Source: Kitasatospora sp. NBC_00374
GTDB lineage: Bacteria; Actinomycetota; Actinomycetes; Streptomycetales; Streptomycetaceae
Length of the DNA: 64,000 nt
Direction: 5' to 3'
Assembly (NCBI RefSeq): GCF_041434935.1
Contig: NZ_CP107964.1
Span: 5,501,001-5,565,000, forward strand
How positions within the stretch are numbered: position 1 is the stretch's first letter; every line of letters begins with the position of its first letter. The notes under the pieces were generated by a model. The model was given only the letters and a program-made list of their open reading frames with translations, made no database searches and was not told the origin of the DNA. This document shows positions 49,586-57,582 of the stretch, one piece after another. The position numbers and the translations under genes were made by a program.

Positions 49586-49665
49586 GGCCGGCTCGGCGGA
49601 GGGCCGGTTCAGTGACTGGCCGGTTCGGCGGAGGACCGGTTCGGCGGAGGGCAGGGTCGGCGGGG
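49586..49665 (+). repeat. Degenerate 16-bp tandem repeat
   Basis: Five units in 16-base phase starting at 49586, 49602, 49618, 49634 and 49650, consensus GGCCGGTTCGGCGGAG. Unit 2 diverges in its second half. Not a multiple of three, so not a coding repeat. Confidence 0.8.
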
Positions 49666-50107
49666 TGGCCGGGCAGAGCTCAGCTCCCGGTGACGGTGGT
49701 GATGATCACCCGAGTAGTAGCCTCAGCCGGTGAACCGTCGCTGAACATTCCGGTATCCGTGGGCGCTGACGTCCGTTCGAATGCCGTTCGTCCTCGGGTC
49801 TGTGTTCTCTGCTGAGACTACTCACCAGTCAACTGCCGGTCTCGCTGAACTAGCGGTACGGTATACGGCCCGTGGCCCTGTCAATTTTGACCAGGCCGCG
49901 GGCCGTCCGCCCTATGGGCGGCGGCGCCCTTGGGCGATAGCCGAGAGCTCGCCGAATCCGGCGGGCCCAGAGTTGCAGGGGGTTGGTCTTGCGTCAGATC
50001 CGAGCAGCGCAATTCGCGCACAGCTGTGTATTCCTGAGAGTTCGCTGGGAATTCCCCGCGAACGGGAACTCGTGGAACGCCGGCTCTCTTCCCATCGTTG
50101 GTACAGC

Positions 50108-50686
50108 GTGAGCACGACACAGCCTCTCGTCCTGGCGGCCGAACTGGCCGCCGCCTGGAGTGACATCCAGGCCCACCATCAGGATCTCCCCGACCTGGCC
50201 TCGCCCGAGGCACTGATCGGCGAGTCCTCCTCGGCCTGTGGCACGCGGCTCGACTTCGAGCGCCTGCTGCACGAGGCCGCCCACGGGCTGGCAGCCGCCC
50301 GCGAGATCCGTGACACCTCCAGGGCCGGCCGGTATCACAACCGGCGCTTCCTGATGCTCGCCTCCGAGCTCGGGCTGGCCCATCCGGTGGAGCCGCACGC
50401 GAGCAGCGGCTTCTCGCAGGTGACCATGCTCAACGACACCAGAGACCGGTACTCCGGCACCATCGAGCGGCTCGACCGCGCGCTGGGCGCCCACCAGCTG
50501 GCCGTGGCCGGCGAGGGCGGGCACCGGGCGTTCCGCGGCCCGGCGGCGCGGCACGGTTCGTCCGGTGGCGGAGTGCGGGTCAAGGCGGTCTGCGGGTGCG
50601 GCCGGAACGTGCGGGTGGTTCCGTCGGTGCTCGCGCAGGCCTCGATCGTGTGCGGCGCCTGCCAGCAGCCCTTCAAGATCGCGTAG
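50108..50686 (+). CDS. Small HExxH protein with C-terminal zinc ribbon
   Basis: A 192-residue protein of uncertain family. HEAAH near residue 61 in FERLLHEAAHGLAAAREIRD is an HExxH zinc-metalloprotease motif. The C-terminal 30 residues hold CGCGRNVRVVPSV followed by CGACQQPF, a likely zinc ribbon. YHNRRFLMLASELGL and SGTIERLDRALG are helical. The layout resembles SprT-like proteins, which also have HExxH and a zinc ribbon, though the second metal-ligand region is not obvious. The GTG at 50108 lacks a strong ribosome-binding site, and the frame is open back to 49781. It lies alone between proS and rpsP, in long untranslated flanks. Confidence 0.72.
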   Translation: MSTTQPLVLAAELAAAWSDIQAHHQDLPDLASPEALIGESSSACGTRLDFERLLHEAAHGLAAAREIRDTSRAGRYHNRRFLMLASELGLAHPVEPHASSGFSQVTMLNDTRDRYSGTIERLDRALGAHQLAVAGEGGHRAFRGPAARHGSSGGGVRVKAVCGCGRNVRVVPSVLAQASIVCGACQQPFKIA

Positions 50687-51292
50687 TCGGCGCCGGCGCC
50701 TGGGCCTCCGTGACTCCGGCGCTGTGGATCGTCGACGCGCCCCGCACCTGTGGCCGACCCGTGCGGTGGGCACGCATCCGCCATCCGTCGGACGGCGAGT
50801 GCGTCGGGCCGACAGGGGCCGCGGAGCGCAGCAGCAAGGCAGTAGTAGGTAAGGCAGTAGTAGGCAGGACAGTGGTACGCAAGGCCGCGGTAGTAGGAAT
50901 AGCCGCAGTGGTAGTAGGTCGCAGGACCCGCAGGGGCAGAGCAGGTGTGACGGACGCCGAAGCAGGGGCGGAAGCGCGACGGCTGTCGCAGCGGTGGTAC
51001 ACGGTGTGACTGGAGGGCGACGGAGGCTGGTCGGGCCGACCGGCGGCGCACTGCGCCGACTGTCGACGGCCGCTGCCATCTGCCGCCGAGTGGCTGTTCG
51101 GCTCTACCGGGGGCGGGGACCCTCGGTCGGGCCGACCTGCCCCGGTATGGCAGAATGGACAGCTGAGTACTCGGCAGCCGAGCAGGACCCCTCTCTCCTA
51201 CGGCTGGCGTGTCCCTTGAACGACCGGGCCCGCAACCCCACGCGGTGCCATCCGGCCGCTCACCCACGTCAACACCAGGAGAATCCACTCCC
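50687..51292. other. Long intergenic region upstream of rpsP
   Basis: About 605 bases. It contains the 15-bp tandem repeat at 50836-50895 followed by related sequence to about 50930, then GC-rich DNA, and the rpsP leader with CCAGGAG close to its start. Low-complexity ORFs through the repeats on both strands do not look like proteins. Confidence 0.5.
50836..50895 (+). repeat. 15-bp tandem repeat upstream of rpsP
   Basis: Units AAGGCAGTAGTAGGT (50836), AAGGCAGTAGTAGGC (50851), AGGACAGTGGTACGC (50866) and AAGGCCGCGGTAGTA (50881). Further related GTAGTAGG motifs follow. AG/TAG-rich composition is unlike the surrounding GC-rich DNA. Confidence 0.85.
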
Positions 51293-51721
51293 GTGGCAGT
51301 CAAGATCAAGCTCAAGCGTCTCGGCAAGATTCGCGCCCCGCACTACCGCATCGTCGTCGCCGACTCGCGCACCAAGCGTGACGGCCGCGCGATCGAGGAG
51401 ATCGGCATCTACCAGCCGACCTACGACCCCTCGAAGATCGAGGTCGACACCGACCGCGCCCAGTACTGGCTGTCCGTCGGCGCCCAGCCGACCGAGCCGG
51501 TTCTCGCCATCCTGAAGCTGACCGGCGACTGGCAGAAGTTCAAGGGCCTGCCGGCTCCGGAGCCGCTGAAGGTCGCCGCGCCGAAGGTCGAGGACTTCTC
51601 GCACCTGTTCGCGAAGGCCGTCGCCGGCTTCGAGGACGCCACCACCGGTGTCGCCATCACCCCGAAGGCCAAGAAGTCGGACAAGGCTGACGAGGCCGAG
51701 GCCGCTTCCACCGAGGCCTGA
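51293..51721 (+). CDS. rpsP: 30S ribosomal protein S16
   Basis: A 142-residue protein. The S16 core is residues 1-85 (VKIKLKRLGKIRAPHYRIVVADSR, IEEIGIYQPTYDP, LSVGAQPTEPVLAILKLTGDWQKFKG). An actinobacterial C-terminal extension of about 55 residues ends in Lys/Ala/Glu-rich sequence. The GTG at 51293 has CCAGGAG upstream. The KH protein starts two bases after its stop. Confidence 0.97.
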   Translation: MAVKIKLKRLGKIRAPHYRIVVADSRTKRDGRAIEEIGIYQPTYDPSKIEVDTDRAQYWLSVGAQPTEPVLAILKLTGDWQKFKGLPAPEPLKVAAPKVEDFSHLFAKAVAGFEDATTGVAITPKAKKSDKADEAEAASTEA

Positions 51722-51723
51722 GC

Positions 51724-51963
51724 GTGATCGAGGAAGCCCTCGACCACCTGGTGAAGGGCATCGTCGAGCACCCCGACGAGGTGCAGGTGCGTTCGCGCCA
51801 GCTCCGCCGGGGCCACACCATCGAGGTACGTGTTCACCCCGATGATCTCGGCAAGGTGATCGGTCGTGGCGGCCGTACGGCGCGCGCTCTGCGCACCGTG
51901 GTCGGCGCTCTCGGCGGTCGCAACGTCCGGGTCGACCTGGTCGACGTGGACAGCATTCGCTGA
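51724..51963 (+). CDS. khpA: KH-domain RNA-binding protein (KhpA/YlqC)
   Basis: A 79-residue single KH domain. VIGRGGRTARALRTVV contains the GxxG RNA-binding loop (GRGG). It is translated right after rpsP. In other bacteria KhpA binds RNA with KhpB; its position between rpsP and rimM is conserved. A strong hairpin follows the stop. Confidence 0.96.
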   Translation: MIEEALDHLVKGIVEHPDEVQVRSRQLRRGHTIEVRVHPDDLGKVIGRGGRTARALRTVVGALGGRNVRVDLVDVDSIR

Positions 51964-51983
51964 CACTCGACCGTCAGGTTTCT

Positions 51984-52019
51984 GGGCCGGCCGGGACGCT
52001 TAGTCGTCCCGGCCGGCCC
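51984..52019 (+). terminator. Hairpin between khpA and rimM
   Basis: GGGCCGGCCGGGACG (51984-51998) and CGTCCCGGCCGGCCC (52005-52019) form a perfect 15-bp stem with loop CTTAGT. It probably separates rpsP-khpA from rimM-trmD. Confidence 0.85.
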
Positions 52020-52121
52020 TTCCTCGTTGTTCGGGGCCGGCCCGCCCGCCGCCCCCGGTTCCATACCTTCCGCCCACCTCTGCTCAGCTCAGCAGCGCAC
52101 GACACCAGGAGAGCGATCACC

Positions 52122-52802
52122 GTGCAGCTCGTCGTCGGCAAGATCGGCCGCGCCCACGGCATCAAGGGGGACGTCAGCGTCGAGGTCCGTACCGACGAGC
52201 CGGAACTCCGGCTCGGCCCGGGCGCGGTCCTGCTCACCGACCCGGCCTCGGCCGGCCCGCTGACCATCGAGTCCGGCAAGGTGCACAGCGGCCGACTGCT
52301 GCTGCGCTTCGCCGGTGTCAAGGACCGCAACGGCGCCGAGGCGCTGCGCGGCACCATGCTGATCGCCGAGGTGGATCCGGACGAGAGCCCGGAGGACCCG
52401 GAGGAGTACTACGACCATCAGCTCATCGGCCTGGACGTGGTCCTCGTCGACGGAACCCTGGTCGGCGAGCTCACCGAGGTCATCCACCTGCCCTACCAGG
52501 ACCTGCTGACCGTCACGAAGACGGACGGGACCGAGGTGCTGGTGCCGTTCGTCACCCGGATCGTGCCGACCATTGACCTGGAGAACCAGCGGGCTGTCAT
52601 CGACCCGCCGCCCGGCCTGATCGACCCGATCGAGGTCGATGCCGAGCCCGAGGTCGAGGTCGAGGCTGAGGTCGAGGTCGAGGTCGAGGTGGAGTCCGCG
52701 TCCGAGAGCGATGGCACTGCGGGGAGCGGTGCCGACGTCGGCCGTGGCACTGGCACTGGCAGTGGCGCCGACGGCGGCTCCGGCGCCGGGGGCGTCGCGT
52801 GA
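52122..52802 (+). CDS. rimM: 16S rRNA processing protein RimM with acidic tail
   Basis: A 30S assembly factor that binds S19, 226 residues. VVGKIGRAHGIKGDVSVEV opens the N-terminal barrel and YYDHQLIGLDVVLVDGTLVGELTEV begins the PRC-barrel domain. The family core ends near residue 172 (RAVIDPPPGLID). About 50 extra residues follow: a repeat of Glu-Val (EPEVEVEAEVEVEVEVE) and a Ser/Gly/Ala/Asp stretch. The GTG at 52122 follows CAGGAGAGCGA. Its stop overlaps the trmD start (GTGA). Confidence 0.95.
   Translation: MQLVVGKIGRAHGIKGDVSVEVRTDEPELRLGPGAVLLTDPASAGPLTIESGKVHSGRLLLRFAGVKDRNGAEALRGTMLIAEVDPDESPEDPEEYYDHQLIGLDVVLVDGTLVGELTEVIHLPYQDLLTVTKTDGTEVLVPFVTRIVPTIDLENQRAVIDPPPGLIDPIEVDAEPEVEVEAEVEVEVEVESASESDGTAGSGADVGRGTGTGSGADGGSGAGGVA
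52650..52691 (+). repeat. GAGGTC hexamer repeat in rimM
   Basis: Seven units of GAGGTC or one-to-two-base variants (52650, 52656, 52662, 52668, 52674, 52680, 52686), encoding alternating Glu and Val. In-frame slippage is the likely origin. Confidence 0.9.
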
Positions 52803-53626
52803 GCCGGATGCGGATCGACGTCGTCACGATCTTCCCCGAGTATCTGGAGCCGCTGAACGTCTCGCTGGTCGGCAAGGCCCGGGCCCGCGGGCAGCTCGAC
52901 GTGCACCTGCACGACCTGCGCTCCTGGACCACGGACGTGCACCGCACGGTCGACGACACCCCGTACGGCGGCGGGCCGGGCATGGTGATGAAGCCGGAGC
53001 CCTGGGGCGCCGCGCTGGACGCCGTGCTCGCCGAAGGACCCGAGGGAGAGGTGCCGACCCTGGTCGTGCCGACTCCCAGTGGGCGGCCGTTCACCCAGGA
53101 GCTTGCGCAGGAGCTCGCCGACCAGCCGTGGCTGGCCTTCGCTCCCGCGCGGTACGAGGGCATCGACCGCCGCGTGATCGAGGAGGCCGCGACCCGCATG
53201 CCGGTCGTCGAGGCCTCCATCGGCGACTACGTGCTGGCGGGCGGCGAGGTCGCGGTGCTGGTGATGGTCGAGGCGATCGCCCGACTGCTGCCGGGCGTGC
53301 TGGGCAACGCCGAGTCGCACCGGGACGACTCCTTCGCGCCCGGCGCGATGGCCGACCTGTTGGAAGGCCCCGTCTACACCAAGCCCGCGGAGTGGCGCGG
53401 CCGCGAGGTTCCCGAGGTGCTGCTGAGCGGTCACCACGGGAAGATCGCCCGCTGGCGTCGCGAGCAGGCCTTCGCCCGCACTCTGGCGCACCGCCCCGAC
53501 CTGGTGGCGCGTTGGCAGCTCGGCGCCTTCGACAAGAAGGAGCGAGAGGCGCTCAGCGTCCTCGGCCTGGTGTGGGACGGCGAGCTGGGCCGATTTCGGC
53601 CGATGGCCGATGCTGTGGAAGAATAG
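52799..53626 (+). CDS. trmD: tRNA (guanine37-N1)-methyltransferase
   Basis: SPOUT-class enzyme that makes m1G37 and prevents +1 frameshifts, 275 residues. MRIDVVTIFPEYLEPL at the start, PYGGGPGMVMKPEPW near 60, RYEGIDRRVIEE near 118, and IGDYVLAGGEVAVLVM (trefoil knot SAM site) near 140. GTG at 52799 or ATG at 52808 could be used; the GTG overlaps the rimM stop, implying coupling. Confidence 0.97.
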   Translation: MSRMRIDVVTIFPEYLEPLNVSLVGKARARGQLDVHLHDLRSWTTDVHRTVDDTPYGGGPGMVMKPEPWGAALDAVLAEGPEGEVPTLVVPTPSGRPFTQELAQELADQPWLAFAPARYEGIDRRVIEEAATRMPVVEASIGDYVLAGGEVAVLVMVEAIARLLPGVLGNAESHRDDSFAPGAMADLLEGPVYTKPAEWRGREVPEVLLSGHHGKIARWRREQAFARTLAHRPDLVARWQLGAFDKKEREALSVLGLVWDGELGRFRPMADAVEE

Positions 53627-53780
53627 GCGACTGTTGTCTGTCGCTGGGTGCCCCTAGAGGGCGTCACGTGGACCGGTGCCCCCGCCGCGGGGGGATCACC
53701 GCCAGCCGATGCGGCCCGCAGCAATCCCCATTGTGACGATTTTCCGTGGGCGGCCCGTGGCGCCTGCGATGGAGACCAAA

Positions 53781-54131
53781 ATGAGCAACAAGCTCGCTGG
53801 TGTCGACGCCGCTTCGCTGCGTACCGACATCCCGGCCTTCCGCGCCGGTGACACCCTGAAGGTTCACGTCCGGGTCATCGAGGGCAACCGCTCCCGTGTC
53901 CAGGTCTTCCAGGGCGTCGTTATCCGTCGTCACGGCGCCGGCGTCGGTGAGACCTTCACCGTCCGCAAGGTCAGCTTCAACGTCGGCGTGGAGCGCACCT
54001 TCCCGGTGCACACCCCGGTCGTCGAGAAGATCGAGGTCGTGACCCGCGGTGCCGTCCGCCGCGCCAAGCTGTACTACCTCCGTGACCTGCGCGGCAAGGC
54101 CGCGAAGATCAAGGAGAAGCGCGACAACTGA
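53781..54131 (+). CDS. rplS: 50S ribosomal protein L19
   Basis: A 116-residue ribosomal protein. FRAGDTLKVHVRVIEGNRSRVQVFQGVVI and RKLYYLRDLRGKAAKIKEK-type ending (here KLYYLRDLRGKAAKI) are diagnostic. I chose the ATG at 53781, which follows GGAGACCAAA; an ATG at 53769 is too close to that site. The trmD-rplS order is conserved across bacteria. Confidence 0.97.
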   Translation: MSNKLAGVDAASLRTDIPAFRAGDTLKVHVRVIEGNRSRVQVFQGVVIRRHGAGVGETFTVRKVSFNVGVERTFPVHTPVVEKIEVVTRGAVRRAKLYYLRDLRGKAAKIKEKRDN

Positions 54132-54219
54132 TCGGACGGCTCCGGCTTCCGGGGCCGCTTCCGCTCAGGTCACGCCGGGCCCTCTTCAAGGCTGTCGCCT
54201 TGGAGATAAGCTCAGCGCG

Positions 54220-55083
54220 ATGAGCACGCAAGAACCACCCACGGACCGCGTCAGCAGTCCCGCGCCACTCGGTGCGGACTCGCCGGCGCGGTCCGTGGTC
54301 GTTTCCGACGCCGGTGACGGCGCCGGCGACGGTGCCGTCGGCGGTACGGAGGCGGTCAGCGCCGCCGAGCCTGCGGCGGTGGACGGGAGTGCGGTTGGCG
54401 AGCCTGCCACCGCCCGGCCCGGCCGGTGGGTGCGTGACCTGATGGCGGTGGCGGGCACGTGTGCCGTGCTCCTCGTGCTGGTCAACGCCTTCGTTGCCCG
54501 GCCGTTCGCGGTGCCGTCCGAGTCGATGGAGAACACCCTCAAGCCGGGTGACCGGTTGGTGGTGAACCGCCTCGCCTACGCGTTCGGCGGGCATGTGCAG
54601 CGCGGCGACGTGATCGTGTTCGACGGGACGGGCTCCTTCCTTCCCTACGCCGACGAGCTCTCCGGTCCGCGCGGCCTGCTCGCCGACCTCGGGCTGCTGC
54701 CGACCGGGAACTCGGTGTTCGTGAAGCGGGTTATCGGTGTCGGGGGCGACCGGGTGACCTGCTCCGGTGCGGACGGCCGGGTCAGGGTCAACGGAGTGCC
54801 GATCGACGAGTCGGTGTATCTGGCACCGGGCGACGCGCCCTCGCGGGTGGCTTTCGACATCGTGGTCCCTGCGGGCAAGCTCTGGGTGATGGGTGACCAT
54901 CGGAGCGCGTCCAGGGACTCCCGGGACCACCTGGGTGAGCCCGGCGGTGGCACCGTCCCGGAGCAGAAGGTGATCGGCCGTGCGGACTGGGTGGTCTTCC
55001 CGGTCGGCCGGTGGACGTCGCTCGACCGGCCGTCGGGATTCTCGGCGATAGAGGGGGCCACCGGACATGGGCAGCAGGGCTAG
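54220..55083 (+). CDS. lepB: Type I signal peptidase, paralogue 1
   Basis: Leader peptidase of 287 residues, first of four in tandem. The N-terminal 65 residues are acidic and disordered; one membrane helix at about 75-92 (VAGTCAVLLVLVNAFVA) follows. The catalytic pair is Ser102 in PSESMENTL and Lys169 in FVKRVIGVGGD; box E is LWVMGDHRSASRDSRDH. There is no C-terminal helix. The ATG has GGAGATAAG upstream. The next paralogue's start overlaps its end by 17 bases. S. coelicolor/S. lividans have the same four-gene cluster (sipW, X, Y, Z). Confidence 0.95.
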   Translation: MSTQEPPTDRVSSPAPLGADSPARSVVVSDAGDGAGDGAVGGTEAVSAAEPAAVDGSAVGEPATARPGRWVRDLMAVAGTCAVLLVLVNAFVARPFAVPSESMENTLKPGDRLVVNRLAYAFGGHVQRGDVIVFDGTGSFLPYADELSGPRGLLADLGLLPTGNSVFVKRVIGVGGDRVTCSGADGRVRVNGVPIDESVYLAPGDAPSRVAFDIVVPAGKLWVMGDHRSASRDSRDHLGEPGGGTVPEQKVIGRADWVVFPVGRWTSLDRPSGFSAIEGATGHGQQG

Positions 55084-56020
55084 GGGCCGACTGGCCGAGC
55101 GGCCGGTACCGGTCGCCAGCGGGAACTCCGCACCGAGGACACCGTCCACCATGCCCGTCCGCGGTCGCGCCGAGCGCCGCCGTACCGCGCGTCGTGCCGC
55201 CCGCCGCCGCAGGCGCTCGCTCCTGCGGGAGCTGCCCCTGATAGCTGTGGTCGCGCTGATCATCGCGGTGGTGCTCAAGACGTTCCTGGTGCAGGTCTTC
55301 GTGATCCCCTCCGGTTCGATGGAGCCGACCATCCAGGTGGGCGACCGTGTGCTGGTCGACCGGCTGACGCCCTGGTTCGGCAGTGAGCCGGGGCGTGGCG
55401 ATGTCGTGGTGTTCAAGGACCCCGGCGGTTGGCTCGAGTCCGATCATGAGCGCTCCTCGGACGGTCCGGTCATGCGGCGGGTGAAGTCGGTCCTCTCGAC
55501 CGCCGGGTTGATTCCCTCCAACGACGAGGGAGACCTGATCAAGCGGGTCATCGGGGTGCCGGGTGACACCGTCGAGTGCTGCGACAAGCAGGGGCGCCTG
55601 AGCGTCAACGGGGTCGCCGTGGACGAGTCCTACGTCGCCCCCGGGAATGCCCCTTCCCGGACGTCGTTCAAGGTCACGGTGCCGGCCGGGCGGCTGTGGG
55701 TGATGGGCGACCACCGCGACGTCTCGGCGGACTCCCGTTTCCACATGGCGAATCCGGGCAACGGCACCATCCCGATGAGCAACGTGGTCGGTCGGGCCTT
55801 CCTGATCGCCTGGCCGGTCTCCCGCACCGGTCAACTCGGTGCACCGTCGTCACTCTCCTCCGTTCCGGCCCGGGCGGCCGCCTCCGGGCGGGCGGAATCG
55901 CAGACCCTTGTCGGTGTGCCGGGATCGCAGTTGGCCCTCGGTCGGCCGGATCCTGCGGAACCTCCGCTCGTTATGGGTGTGTTGGGAGTTCTCCCGATCC
56001 TGGTCCGCCGTCGGCGATAG
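55067..56020 (+). CDS. lepB: Type I signal peptidase, paralogue 2
   Basis: A 317-residue paralogue. A strongly basic N-terminus (RGRAERRRTARRAARRRRR) precedes the first helix (IAVVALIIAVVLKTFLVQVF). Ser84 in IPSGSMEPT and Lys159 in LIKRVIGVPGD are the catalytic residues. LWVMGDHRDVSADSR is box E. A second hydrophobic segment near the C-terminus (PLVMGVLGVLPILV) ends in RRRR. The ATG at 55067 overlaps paralogue 1; a start at 55151 (MPVRGRAE) is an alternative. Confidence 0.94.
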   Translation: MGSRARGRLAERPVPVASGNSAPRTPSTMPVRGRAERRRTARRAARRRRRSLLRELPLIAVVALIIAVVLKTFLVQVFVIPSGSMEPTIQVGDRVLVDRLTPWFGSEPGRGDVVVFKDPGGWLESDHERSSDGPVMRRVKSVLSTAGLIPSNDEGDLIKRVIGVPGDTVECCDKQGRLSVNGVAVDESYVAPGNAPSRTSFKVTVPAGRLWVMGDHRDVSADSRFHMANPGNGTIPMSNVVGRAFLIAWPVSRTGQLGAPSSLSSVPARAAASGRAESQTLVGVPGSQLALGRPDPAEPPLVMGVLGVLPILVRRRR

Positions 56021-56322
56021 ACCGGAGCGGATGATCACTCGACCTGCCGGTCGGCCCGACCGCCGTGTGGGAGCACCGGTGTGTCGATCGGGAGTGATAG
56101 AGAAGTGCTGGAGTGCCGGGTGCCGGCCGTTCAGTGCCGTATCGTTCGATGCCGCATCGTCCGGTGTGCTGCTCGGTCGTCTCCAAGGCTGCGCTGGTGT
56201 CAGGACGACCCTTGTCGGGCGGTTCTGAGGCGGGTTGACGGTCGATCACGCAACGTGGTGCCCGCTGTGCGGCACTGGTGAGCGCGGGCGCGCAGGCGTC
56301 CGCACAGCAGGGAGGAGATGTC
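56021..56322. other. Intergenic region between signal peptidases 2 and 3
   Basis: About 300 bases, relatively AT-rich for the window, with no plausible gene. It may carry a separate promoter for paralogues 3 and 4. A GGAGGAG ribosome-binding site lies at its right end (56311-56317). Confidence 0.45.
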
Positions 56323-57321
56323 GTGGGGGATCTGGTGATCGGTGCCCGTTCGGGCGCCCCGGAGCCTGAGGGCGCAGGGGGCCGAGGGGTCCGGTCGGCC
56401 GAGGCCGAGCCGTCCTCGGAGCCCAATGGCGCCGAGATGGCTGCCCGGCAGGGTGAGCCGTTCGACGGGCAGGGCCCGTCGGACGAGTTCGGGCCCGGAA
56501 CTCCGGGCGGGCCGGGCGAGAAGGACACGGCCGAGTCGGACGACGCCGAGGAGTCGCCGGCGAGGGCCCAGAAGCCGCGGTCGTTCTGGAAGGAACTGCC
56601 GATCCTGATCGGCATCGCGCTGATCCTGGCGCTGGTGATCAAGACCTTCTTCGTGCAGGCCTTCTCGATCCCCTCGGGCTCCATGGAGAACACCCTCCAG
56701 GTCGGAGACCGCGTCCTGGTCGACAAGCTGACGCCGTGGTTCGGTGCCGAGCCCGAGCGCGGTGAGGTGGTGGTCTTCCAGGACCCGGGCGGCTGGCTGA
56801 ACGACGAGCCGGGCCAGCGAAGCGACAGCGCCTTCGTCCGTGGTGTGCAGGACGTGTTCAGCTTTATCGGGCTGATGCCGTCCAGCAACGAGAAGGACCT
56901 GATCAAGCGGGTCATCGGTGTCGGCGGCGACACAGTCGAGTGCGAGGGCAACGGGCCGGTCAAGGTGAACGGCATTGCCCTGGACGAGCCGTACATCTAT
57001 CCCGGGAACACTCCGTGCGGTGAGAAGCCCTTCGGGCCGATCAAGGTGCCGGAGGGGCGGATCTGGGTGATGGGGGACCACCGCGGCAACTCGCTCGACT
57101 CGCGCTACCACCAGGACCAGCCGGGCGGCGGCACGGTGCCGGTGGACAACGTGGTCGGCCGGGCGTTCGTCGTGGCATGGCCGATCGGTGACTGGGCGAC
57201 TCTCCCGGTGCCGGAGACCTTCGACCAGAAGGGGCTCTCGTCGGCCGGACCGATGGCTCCCCCACTGGCCGGAGCGGCGGCCGTCCTCCCCGCTGTCTGG
57301 TGGCTTCGCCGCCGCCGGTGA
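56323..57321 (+). CDS. lepB: Type I signal peptidase, paralogue 3
   Basis: A 332-residue paralogue. The N-terminal 85 residues are acidic and disordered; helix IGIALILALVIKTFFVQAF follows. Ser120 in IPSGSMENT and Lys195 in LIKRVIGVGGD are the catalytic pair. IWVMGDHRGNSLDSRYH is box E. A C-terminal hydrophobic segment ends in RRRR. I use the GTG at 56323, which has GGAGGAG seven bases before it, rather than the GTG at 56278. Confidence 0.95.
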   Translation: MGDLVIGARSGAPEPEGAGGRGVRSAEAEPSSEPNGAEMAARQGEPFDGQGPSDEFGPGTPGGPGEKDTAESDDAEESPARAQKPRSFWKELPILIGIALILALVIKTFFVQAFSIPSGSMENTLQVGDRVLVDKLTPWFGAEPERGEVVVFQDPGGWLNDEPGQRSDSAFVRGVQDVFSFIGLMPSSNEKDLIKRVIGVGGDTVECEGNGPVKVNGIALDEPYIYPGNTPCGEKPFGPIKVPEGRIWVMGDHRGNSLDSRYHQDQPGGGTVPVDNVVGRAFVVAWPIGDWATLPVPETFDQKGLSSAGPMAPPLAGAAAVLPAVWWLRRRR

Positions 57322-57582
57322 CCTCGCCGGTGGCCGGGCGGTGAATACCGTCCCGGGCACATTGATCTGTGGCCGACTCTTGCGCGGGCCGCGGTACTCG
57401 TGAGTAATCTGCTCGCACGTGCCGCGGCCCGCGAGTCTTTCCGGACCCGTCGGGGATCCCCGCTCGCCGGTGCCGATGCAGCGGACGGGGTCCGGCCTCG
57501 GACGCGAACCGACCCGCCAGTACGGTCCGGGCCCGTCCGGGCCGGAGCCACCGGGTGGGCCGAACAGAACGGGTTGGTGACG

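Larger units (their letters stand above)
49447..50107. other. Repeat-bearing intergenic region between proS and the HExxH gene
   Basis: About 660 bases with the proS terminator (49514-49548), a degenerate 16-bp tandem repeat (49586-49665), and a conspicuous AT-rich stretch at 49795-49900. That stretch includes GTATAC and the near-palindrome GTCAATTTTGAC (49880-49891), probably a promoter or operator for the next gene. No convincing ORF. Confidence 0.5.

Noticed and set aside
50673..51002. Open frames through the AG/TAG repeat upstream of rpsP on both strands
   Set aside because: Products are just repeat translations (Thr/Pro or Val/Gly runs) with no start signal or recognised fold.
51144..51190. 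tRNA-like sequence before rpsP (GGTATGGCAGAATGGACAGC)
   Set aside because: No complete cloverleaf, T-loop or acceptor stem could be drawn.
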